Origin: Exophiala sp. HKRS030
Lineage: Eukaryota > Ascomycota > Eurotiomycetes > Chaetothyriales > Herpotrichiellaceae
Direction of reading: 5' to 3'
DNA length: 64,000 bases
NCBI GenBank assembly: GCA_023897205.1
Contig: JAHWDD010000004.1
Coordinates: 5,456,001-5,520,000 of the forward strand
The position numbers were made by a program, and so were the translations under genes. The notes beneath the pieces were generated by a model. That model made no database searches and was not told the DNA's origin. It saw nothing but the letters and a program-made list of their open reading frames with translations. Of this stretch, positions 56,018-64,000 are shown in pieces (position 1 is the stretch's first letter; every line of letters begins with the position of its first letter).

Positions 56018-57843
56018 TCATTCTTGCTTTCCGGCCAGCTTCAAGCCCGCTCGATAGCCAAAGGTCATTCCTGGTCCAATACTTGAGCCTCCTCCCGGGT
56101 ATGCACCCTTGAAAACCGAGTTCTGGTCACAACCTACGGCGTAAAGTCCCTCAATAACCTTCCCCTGTTCGTCCAGGACTTGCGCATCCGTGTTGGTGAT
56201 GAGACCATACATTGTGCTGACATTGCCTGGGTAGATAGGAAGCGCATAGAAAGGGCCAGTTGCACACGGTCGCAGATTTGAATTAGGCTTGACTTCTGGA
56301 TCGCCATAGGCTTGGTCGTAGATGGACTCTCCACGGTGGAACTCTTTATCGACGCCAGTCTCGGCGAAGGAATTATACTGTGAAACTGTTTGCTCGAGAT
56401 TCTCAGCGGGCACGCCAATTTTCGTGGCGAGAGCAGAGATCGTAGGCGCCGAGAGGAGATAGCCCTGCCGTAATAGTTTTCCAATCGGATATGGCCACGG
56501 CAAAGCCATGCCCATGCCATACTTGCGCAAATGTGTCTTGTCGCCGATATAATATGCCTTCTTTATACCTTTGTTGTGCATGACTGAGACGAATTCTTGG
56601 TAGGGCTCAGATTCGTTCGCGAATCGTCGCCCATCAGGTCCGACGATAATGGATCCTGGTTTTGATCGATCTAAAGCGAAATGAGGGAACAATCTGTCTG
56701 GACCATTTTTCACGGGGAGAACAGAGATAGGCGCAAAGATAGCGTTCATTGGATTCTTTGGTGGCAGTGCACCACCGCTTTCCACACCAATTCTCTTCCC
56801 ATCACCGGTGTTTCCTCGAGGCGCAGCGCATAATTCGTGTGGTACAAAGTTTTTGGCTTCTTCAGATCGACCGAAACCACCACTGGCTAGCACGATGCCT
56901 TTTCGAGCATGTACGGCTGTTTCCTTGCCGTCTTTGAGGATCTGCAGGCCCGTCACCCGGCCTTGGTCGATTATTGGTTTAACAGCAGGAGAGTTGTTCC
57001 AGAGACTCACACCTTCCTCGCGCACGGAAAACAGAAGTTGTCCGATAAGTGCATTTCCATTTGCCATGGCAGTACCTTTGCCGAAGCGAGCTAGGTCAAT
57101 GATGTAGCGAAGCATTTTCCGCGAGACGAAAACGAGATTGCTTATACTTTTGAATGGATTTGTTAAAATAGATAACTCCATTGGATCGGCTTGCATGGAG
57201 CCAAAGGCCGAGAACCCTTGGAGCGGATAGCGGACGTCTTTGATAAAGCGACCAAGTTTGCGACCATCGAATTCTGCTGTCAGCATCGTACGTCCGACCG
57301 AGGTCCCATCTTTAGATATGTGGTAATCAGGCAAAGGCACAGACTTGAATTGAACGGCAGAATTCTCCTCAATCCAGTTTACCATTGTTGGCGATGACTT
57401 GAGGAAGGCATGCACTTTGTCCTGGTCATATAGATCGCCCAATACACTCTTCAGGTATGTGTCGGCTTGAGACGTTGAATCCTTAATTCCTATTGACGCC
57501 TGATGTTTGTTGTTGGGCACCCAGGCTCCTCCTCCAGAGTATGCTGTCGTACCACCAAAATATCGGGTTTTCTCCAGAACCAAGACTTTGAGGCCATGTT
57601 TTGCCGCTGTCAGCGCTGCTGTTAAGCCCGAACATCCTGATCCGACCACCACAACATCATACACCGCGTCTGAATGTGCCGCTACAGATGACCAAGTTAG
57701 AAAATACGTGACATATACAGAAGAATCCGTTCATTACCTTGTCGGGCTCGTTGGGTACCGAAGCCACGGCGTGTCGAGCATCCTGCAGGGATGCTACAAC
57801 GAGATAACCTCAGTGAGAGCTGAGAAGCCTTTGAAAGAGTCAT
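56018..57843 (-). CDS. 3-ketosteroid-dehydrogenase-like FAD oxidoreductase, possible mitochondrial presequence
   Basis: Exon 1 (57843-57738) starts MTLSKASQLSLRLSRCSIPA and is Arg/Ser-rich without acids, like a mitochondrial presequence. A 56-nt intron leads to exon 2 (57681-56018); total 589 aa in perfect frame. The body has the FAD loop YDVVVVGSGCSGLTAALTAA, LVLEKTRYFGGTTAYSGGG, IVLASGGFG, and the FAD-clasping end LYAVGCDQNSVFKGAYPGGG followed by SIGPGMTFGYRAG. This matches the FAD_binding_2 family of 3-oxosteroid delta-1/delta-4 dehydrogenases and fumarate-reductase-like flavoproteins. The likely reaction is FAD-linked dehydrogenation next to a keto group; whether the substrate is a steroid or another ring ketone cannot be read. 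The body's first in-frame Met is not an ATG, supporting the upstream exon. Confidence 0.85.
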
Positions 57844-59290
57844 TGAGTCATCCAAGCGAGCAGCCGTTATGCAAAACACAAAAGAACCATCTAAGACTTG
57901 ACAGATCAAACAGATTTGTGTACCGACAATCAACGTTGTGCATAGAATCCCAGGGTTCGGCCAAGCCAATTAGCTAGTCCATTGGTACATCTATTCCCCC
58001 TTGCCAGCAGCCTCGGGTATTGACCAGTAACCCGGGCTGTTTTTCGGGCAATCTTCTCCCTCGCATATCCACTACATCTAACTCATTCGTAAGATGGCTA
58101 TGCGCCACCATTTTTGACTTTCGAAAGACTTACACCAAAGCAGTGGGAGGACCTGCTTCAAGTTCTATACAGGAACGACTTCCCCGCGTTTCTTTCCCCA
58201 AAATCCCGCTACTCGTTCCCTGTCAAATTCCATCAAAACGATATACATGACTGGTGGGTCTCCGGAGTAATTAGCGGAACACTTCAATATCAAATTCAAG
58301 TGATTGGGCGATGCCCTCTCCGCCAGCAACAGCAGCGAGGCAACAGCAGCGAGACATTCCTCAAGACCTGCGAGCTGGTAGAAGTTCGCGACGTGATCAT
58401 CCCCCACAGTTGCATACATTCCCCAGATGACCAAAAGTGACGTCAAGTCACATGCACATAGCCACATCTCTCGGGGACGTTCAGAACCTGGCTCGGGTTC
58501 GGGCAGTGGCCGCACTTGGTCTGAAGATGAGCAGCAACGTCCTCGTAACACATTCTAATGCCTCAAACTCAATTTCGAGATTTAGACAGAGCACTAACTA
58601 TTTGCCAATCCAAGGATGATTATCTCTGACGCCCAGGATGGAACTGCCCATTTACCGAGGCAAGAGGATTCTCGATTTCCGACAGATCTTGACTGTCGAT
58701 GTACATACTCAATTAGCCGCAGCCGCAGTAGGTGTATCAGGTGTCGGACACGTGGGGTGGCGTGCCACAAGCCCACAATCAGTAATGGTTACTCTCTAGA
58801 ACCCGGGGAGCCAGTGCTTGAGAATTGATAAAGGTAAATAAAGCCCGGACTGATTTTCTCCGCGTCCTCCATACCCGGGGAAGGTGGATATGTGTTGTGC
58901 CACTCCTCGCGAGTTACTGTAAATATGGGACGTTTTTCTCTTGGCGTGGCCGGGCTAATTCTGCAAGGCTGGGATGCAAATCTGGGATGCAAATCTGACT
59001 GTGTGATACTACGGAACGAAACCTCATGTTAACGACTTGGTTGGCGCGGTTATGATGTCATACTTGATGCGCGATGAGCATTTCATGCCAGGCACGCACG
59101 CATGATAAAGCCATGTGGATTGTGGAAGCGATGAAGCGAGAAATTATTGTCGACTACTGTAGAAAGAATGATGGTTCCAGTGACGCATCAGGCAATGACT
59201 CGGTCTACAGCACCAGCCACAACCTCAAACTTCACCAAGCCCTCATATAAGCAACAAATGATGTCAACGAGAATGGATACAGCCTAGAAC
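57844..59290. other. Long intergenic stretch, nothing supported
   Basis: About 1.45 kb. The frame 58114-58440 is the longest but shows no pattern and is overlapped by an equally long opposite frame. A repeated GGGATGCAAATCTG sits near 58970-58995. Confidence 0.4.
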
Positions 59291-61003
59291 CTACATCGCC
59301 GCCGGCGAGCTGATGCTCTTATGCATCGGCGGCCTATGACCCTCAATGTCGATGAAAACATTCGTGCTCCCCTGCGCAACGAGGTTCGCATCCGGCAAGG
59401 GTACTCGAATATGATGGCTGACCTCCTGCTTGAGATCCTTCCAGTCAGCCTTGACGACATTGCGTAGACTGATGTTTGCGAAATGCGTCATGGCCAGCAG
59501 GTGTTTGGGACTGGGAGTCTTCTTGCCGACGAAGATGAGATATAACCCTGCTTCTTGGGCCTCGTCGGGCTTCCAGCGTGAATTGAACGTCTCCTTGCCG
59601 CCAACGGGAAGACGGCCGAAGATGTGTCGGTAGATGCGGCGAGTGGCGTTGATGACGAGCGAATTCATGTTGTACAGTTCGTCGGGCTCGGAGACTGGTT
59701 CGTGGCCGATGCCCAGATATGTGATGCCAAGCGTGTTGAGGTGGGCGAGCGAGGCATAGATTAGCAAGTCTGATGTGCCCCGTGGAGCGTCGGCGGACTG
59801 GATGAACGGGTCGATATGGTAGCCTGTGGTGCCCATTTTGCGGAGTGCGGCGAAACCGTTGATTACGCCTTCTTTTGTCCGTGTGTAGATGAAGGTCATG
59901 AGGTTTGGGAGGGCGAACATTTCGAAGACAGTAATGAAAGCCTGGCAATCACGGTTGGTGTTGCGTTCTCCGCGCCATGTGTCGTATAATTTGGTGAGGT
60001 CGTTTTCAAGGACAGGGTCGCGACCTCGGTCCGGTACGTAGATGTGTAGAGTCAGCCCTCCCTTGGCAGGGTCAAGAAGTTGGCGGCACTGCACAACTGT
60101 TCGCTTCCCACTCTTGCCTAGTAGTACTTCGTTGGTCACAGGATTGAGGACTTTCTCCGTGCCAAAGCGCATGATGGGCCACTTCTTCAACTTGGCGATC
60201 TGCATCAAGCTGTCGCTTGCTCCGATGACCGATGTCTTCCACCTGGCTTTCCGGCAGTACCGTTCGAATTCTTCTAGTGTCGACGGCATAGCCGCCACAG
60301 GGCAGAGCGGATCTCCTGCCAACACGGCGACTTTGTTCAAGAGCTTGAAATGAACGGCTGCGGTCCGAGTCTTGTTCAGCCAGAAGCTGTAGCTAGGGTC
60401 ACGCACACTCATGTGTGAGACGGATCCGTACTGTGCGATCAGAGAGTTGATTGCCTCGAGCCGTTTGAAGTCGTCGAGATTATAAAGGCTGTCTTTGAGG
60501 CTCGCGTTCGTTGTTGGGTCTCGTGCCTCAATGTCAGACATGGAACCTGTGCTGACGCTTCCGTCACTGACATGGCCATCAGGACTTCGGCTGCGACTGC
60601 GACTGCGGAGCCGTGCTTTCAACGAGGTTGGCGAGAGAAGACCCGACGAACTGTGTCGTCCGGCATGTCCAGAGTTGGACCTTGATGGGTTTTCAGCTGG
60701 AGAGAGTACCGTCTGCTCTTGGCTTTGCAGCGTAAGCCGTTGACCGAGTTGTTGATGGAATGGTACATCTGGTGCTTTTGGCACAGCTGGAGCTTTTTCC
60801 TTTTTCGCCTTTTCTTTCTTTACTTTCTTCTCCTTGTTGGCGGGTTGTGGGACTTCGTCTTTGGCCGTGGTGATCACGGTCTCCTCAGTCACCACAAGAG
60901 TCGGTTCTGATTCCGACATGATGGTAACTGTGGAGGTTTCCTTCTGCACGATGGCAACCACTTGAGGACTAGCCATCGCTTCTACCAGTTGTGTGGCATC
61001 CAT
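59291..61003 (-). CDS. DUF2156 aminoacyl-tRNA-dependent transferase, ErgS-like (570 aa)
   Basis: Single exon from ATG 61003 to 59291. The first ~170 residues are low complexity: a Lys/Glu-rich run (about residues 56-70) and an Arg/Ser run (RLRSRSRSRSP), probably disordered. From about 175 the protein is a DUF2156 (phosphatidylglycerol lysyltransferase C-terminal) double-GNAT fold: GSVSHMSVRDPSYSFWLNKT, KVAVLAGDPLCPV, KTSVIGASDSLMQIA, IYTRTKEGVINGFAALRKMG, YHIDPFIQ ... GTSDLLIYASL, LGIGHEPVSEPDELYNMN and GLYLIFVGKK. In Ascomycota, a free-standing DUF2156 enzyme (ErgS) moves glycine from Gly-tRNA to ergosterol, while ErdS is fused to AspRS; this protein has no AspRS part, so ErgS is the better match. 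It would act at membranes. The assignment rests on architecture alone. Confidence 0.75.
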   Translation of the reverse strand: MDATQLVEAMASPQVVAIVQKETSTVTIMSESEPTLVVTEETVITTAKDEVPQPANKEKKVKKEKAKKEKAPAVPKAPDVPFHQQLGQRLTLQSQEQTVLSPAENPSRSNSGHAGRHSSSGLLSPTSLKARLRSRSRSRSPDGHVSDGSVSTGSMSDIEARDPTTNASLKDSLYNLDDFKRLEAINSLIAQYGSVSHMSVRDPSYSFWLNKTRTAAVHFKLLNKVAVLAGDPLCPVAAMPSTLEEFERYCRKARWKTSVIGASDSLMQIAKLKKWPIMRFGTEKVLNPVTNEVLLGKSGKRTVVQCRQLLDPAKGGLTLHIYVPDRGRDPVLENDLTKLYDTWRGERNTNRDCQAFITVFEMFALPNLMTFIYTRTKEGVINGFAALRKMGTTGYHIDPFIQSADAPRGTSDLLIYASLAHLNTLGITYLGIGHEPVSEPDELYNMNSLVINATRRIYRHIFGRLPVGGKETFNSRWKPDEAQEAGLYLIFVGKKTPSPKHLLAMTHFANISLRNVVKADWKDLKQEVSHHIRVPLPDANLVAQGSTNVFIDIEGHRPPMHKSISSPAAM

Positions 61004-62579
61004 GTTCGAAATCCAGAAGTGTAGCGACAGTGACAGTTGGGAGAATGCAGAGGAGGTGAATCATCTATGTATTCGCCACAGCGAAAGGTCCGCTATTAAT
61101 GTGCTTGCAGGTTGACCAAAAATAAGCCCCCACTGACAGACGGTCGACTAATTATTGGATGGGATCCTGAGGGAATAGTGGTCGACCCTCCAATCCGCAA
61201 TTCTTCCTGAGTTCGCATAGTGTTCAGGGCCAGATGACAAGCACAAGCAGGAGCACGAGAGCGGTTCCATGTGCAGGAATACGGAGTGGAACCATGTCGC
61301 AAGCCACAAGTCCCCAAGGAGCAATTGACTCTAGAACAGACGGTTTCCCGTCACGGAATGGAGAAGCTCATGGGAGAGGAGGGGCCAAGGGCAATCGAAG
61401 AAGTCGCTATTAGCAAGAACGTCACAGATGTGCTGAATGAATTGACAGCCAAGCAATAAATGGTTCAAGACTCGCAGACCCGAAGAGCATCCAGGCTGCG
61501 ACGTTAAGTTGCGGCTGAGCGCACAGACCGACCACTTCTGGGTGTTGACAGGAAGAGAGAGTTTCTACCATCACGACCACTTCGAAAAGGTGGGCTAGGC
61601 AGTGTTGAAGGTTCACCTCGTACCACCACTCAGCCACCTCGAGATTTTGGCGGCTCACACGTCGAGTCCGGCAATTGTAGTAGAAACGAAACTCGAACCA
61701 TTAGATGCTTTGGGGATCTGTTGGTGGCACCATGATCCCAGAGAGAAGACGATTTACGCGTGTGTGCTGGTTCAGCCGTCAGTGGACCGAGGATCCTGCC
61801 GAATCCTGCATATTGTAAGCGAGAACGCGTAGCATTCCTAGGATGGTGAGGGATTGGCGAGCTATTCCTGTCCAAGATACGACGGAAGGGTCGGTGATCC
61901 AAGGCTCGCATCACTACCACAAGCTTATTGGGCATGGACGCTTTATTGGAACTTTATTTGATACACTCCCATGGGTTTCGACTATGCCGCATAATGCTAC
62001 CATATAATGCGAGGGATAATTGAAACTATGGCATCGTATTGAATATTTGTCAAATGGTGCATGATAGTCTTATTGTTTGCTATGGTTCGTTCCACCATCT
62101 ACCGAGTCTTTATCTGGCGGTCAGTAACTGCCCACATTTCACAGCGGGGTCATGCTAGCAACGTAAGCAGTTCTTACCGGTAGATGTTTCCCCACTATTG
62201 GTAAGGCTGGCATAGCTCTCGTAGATCAGAAATTCTAAGAACAATCGCATCACATCTGGGGAACGCCTGACCGGAGAAGCGGACCAAAGGCACAAGCGAA
62301 ATCCCTAGCGCTCAAAGCCCGCGCATCCTGTCCATAAAATGGGGTTTCGAGAGGTATTTCCTAGATCAACGGGTGGCGACGACTCTATGAATGGAAGAGC
62401 AAGACTGAGTCCCAAGTTCAAGCGTGGGATTCAGTCTTAACTTAGATGCGGTGACGCTTAGGCGGATCTAGAAGTCCTTGAAGCCACCCAAGATGGTCGG
62501 TGCGCCTCTGATGGCTCAACGCACTGCTAGAAAATCTAAAGTATGCCATTCATGTGACAATAGTTCCAGGGTTATCAAG
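61004..62579. other. Long intergenic stretch, mostly featureless
   Basis: About 1.6 kb. Apart from the weak frame at 61237-61459 nothing is supported. A frame at 61602-61832 lacks motifs. Confidence 0.4.
61237..61459 (+). CDS. Weak candidate exon, unknown
   Basis: An open frame with coding-like composition (EYGVEPCRKPQVPKEQLTLE ... RAIEEVAISKNVTDVLNEL) ends at TAA 61457-61459 but has no ATG. It could be the last exon of a small gene whose first exon I cannot place, or chance. No family recognised. Confidence 0.2.
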
Positions 62580-63945
62580 TCAGAGACGATCATGTAGCCA
62601 CTTCACAATGTTGCGGCCCGTTTCCGTCTCATGATTGTCACCAAATACGGGCCATATGATCGGCGCTACGTGTGATTCCCCCGTGGCTACCATGTATTCC
62701 ACGTTTGGCTTGTGTGTCTGATAGTCCAACGTCAATTGTCTTAACACCACCATGATTCAAGGAGACTTACCTTGATCTCATCTACCCATTTGGTGATGCC
62801 ATCGAGCAATAGTTCATCTGAGCCCGCTGTGACAAGTATGTCATGCACAGGTAGACCAATCCACTGGTCTGCGCTTGCGAGAGCGGGCTCATTATAAGGC
62901 GAGGGCTCTGTCTTGGCGACGTATAAGTCACTCCATGCTTTTTCTGTGCTTGCCTGTAGGTAGTCTTTCCCCTGGTTTCGTGTGAAGCTTTCCAGCGACA
63001 CATCGAAACTCACCCATGGTGATATCAAAATAGCGCCTCGGAACATATTCTCCGAAGTGACTTCGGGAATCAGCGGCACCGAGGTCAATGGGTGTAGGGC
63101 ATGATATAGAAGTGCAGTGGCGAGATTCCCACCTGCAGAATCGCCGCCTATAAATATCTCTGACGGCTTACGCTTCAGGTCCTCAACGGCATATCTCACG
63201 ACATTAACCGCTTCCTCGAGCTGTGAGGGAAATATTGACTCGGGTGATAGTGGATATATCACCATTAGAATGGCTAGAGATTTGCCCCGTGCTCTGAGGT
63301 CGGTTTGAATTGCATGTAAGAATTTGAGGTGGCCGTCGTTGCCGTCAAATGCAAAGCCGCCACCTGAAGAGCATCGTCAGTCAATGGACTGCGTGCGAGT
63401 CACGGGTGTGAGCAGCTACCATGGTAAAAAATAAGCATCACTTGAACATCCGGATCTCCCAGCCAAAACGCTCTAGCTTTCGCTGATATAGTGATGATGT
63501 TCGGTGTGATTGACTGCTTCCTGCACCACCGCTCGTATGCAGTTTGAAAAGAGCCCTCGATCCATCTTGAGCACCAAGTCAGCTTATGCTGGAAAAGGAC
63601 GCAAATTCTGTGTCGGTGGCTACTTACCGTGTTTGTGGGATAGTAAGCCTTCTAGAAGACTATCAAGACCGATCAAGTCAGTATGAACGAGAGTTGCATG
63701 GGTATGCGTCGACATACCTTCCGAGCCAAGGCGTTGACGATGTGATGATAGAATGTGTCAGCCACCGCAGTCTGACGGAATGGCCACTCGATAGCAGCAC
63801 GCGAAGCGGCAAAACCTGGAAAGATGAGCCCAATTTTCCACCAAAATAGTTCCAGCAGCACTCGCGGGAACTTACCGATGGAAACAAAGGCTGGCAAAAG
63901 TGCCGCTTTCTCCGCCAGGGATAGCTTGGGCTGCTGCTCCGACAT
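62580..63945 (-). CDS. Alpha/beta hydrolase, hormone-sensitive-lipase-like
   Basis: Several exons on the minus strand from ATG 63945 (MSEQQPKLSLAEKAALLPAF). The oxyanion-hole motif is split by an intron: FYHG|GGFAFDG gives H-G-G-G. The nucleophile elbow is IFIGGDSAGGNLATALL (Ser in GDSAGG). The acid region is around LVTAGSDELLLDGI, and the last exon after the intron near 62770 reads THKPNVEYMVATGESHVAPI, ending at 62580; its GESH and the later DNHE supply candidate His residues. This is the HSL (bacterial lipase LipN/fungal esterase) family, hydrolysing esters. No signal peptide, so it is probably intracellular. Ester hydrolysis next to the oxidative cluster may be coincidental. Exon borders near 63650-63600 are approximate. 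Confidence 0.82.
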
Positions 63946-64000
63946 CAGCGTCAAGCAACCCGGAATAGTCGGAAGATGAAGGAGATCTGTCCGCGAAGGA

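Noticed and set aside
31626..57843. Complete secondary-metabolite cluster
   Set aside because: No PKS, NRPS, terpene synthase, DMATS or RiPP precursor could be found in any frame, so only an oxidative or catabolic set is claimed.
58114..58440. 108-codon frame with a Gln-rich run
   Set aside because: An equally long frame runs on the opposite strand, and neither shows a recognisable fold.
1..64000. tRNA or rRNA genes, CRISPR arrays, transposases, bacterial-type operons or riboswitches
   Set aside because: None recognised by eye. CRISPR and operons are not expected in a fungal nuclear genome; a tRNA scan would be needed to exclude a tRNA.

Overview
The window reads as nuclear DNA of a filamentous ascomycete (Pezizomycotina). 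Genes are split by short introns of about 45-65 nt with GT-AG borders and CTAAC-like branch sites. The gene content is typical of that group: HET-domain and Clr5-domain proteins, Zn2Cys6 and bZIP/DUF3425 regulators, a hexose-type MFS transporter, a P450 and HSPA12-like Hsp70 relatives. I cannot name the species. All functions below come from reading motifs by eye; no database search was possible.

Layout. (1) 0-12.3 kb looks like an allorecognition or innate-immunity island: a small Cys-rich protein, a Clr5/helical-repeat protein and three paralogous HET-domain genes. (2) 12.8-21 kb holds a DGAIG-repeat protein, a fungal MIF-fold protein, a protein joining a J-like domain to a macro domain, and the tRNA/mRNA pseudouridine synthase PUS7. 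(3) 21.4-30.7 kb holds the most unusual feature: a divergent two-gene module present twice in tandem. In each copy a minus-strand gene of unknown family (A1, A2) sits back to back with a plus-strand HSPA12-like Hsp70 ATPase (B1, B2). Both B proteins carry an N-terminal six-cysteine motif with the spacing of a fungal Zn2Cys6 cluster. (4) 31-58 kb is rich in oxidative enzymes and regulators: bZIP/DUF3425 factor, MpaB-like (DUF2236) oxygenase, PHBH-type flavin monooxygenase plus the 3' relic of a second copy, two short-chain dehydrogenases, an ABM-barrel protein, a Zn2Cys6 regulator, an MFS sugar-type transporter, a P450 and a 3-ketosteroid-dehydrogenase-like flavoenzyme. No PKS, NRPS or terpene synthase is visible, so a catabolic or tailoring cluster is more likely than a complete biosynthetic one. 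(5) 59-64 kb carries a DUF2156 aminoacyl-tRNA-dependent transferase (ErgS-like) and an alpha/beta hydrolase of the HSL type.

A second theme is sequence quality. At least ten otherwise intact genes, including the conserved PUS7, need one missing base restored to keep frame, and the break often lies in a short homopolymer. The shifts I could resolve all have the same sign. This points to residual single-base deletions in the assembly rather than gene decay, and the broken genes are therefore annotated as genes. Finally, the P450 contains a 54-nt in-frame segment that fits a rare AT-AC intron (ATAAGT ... TACTAAC ... AC).
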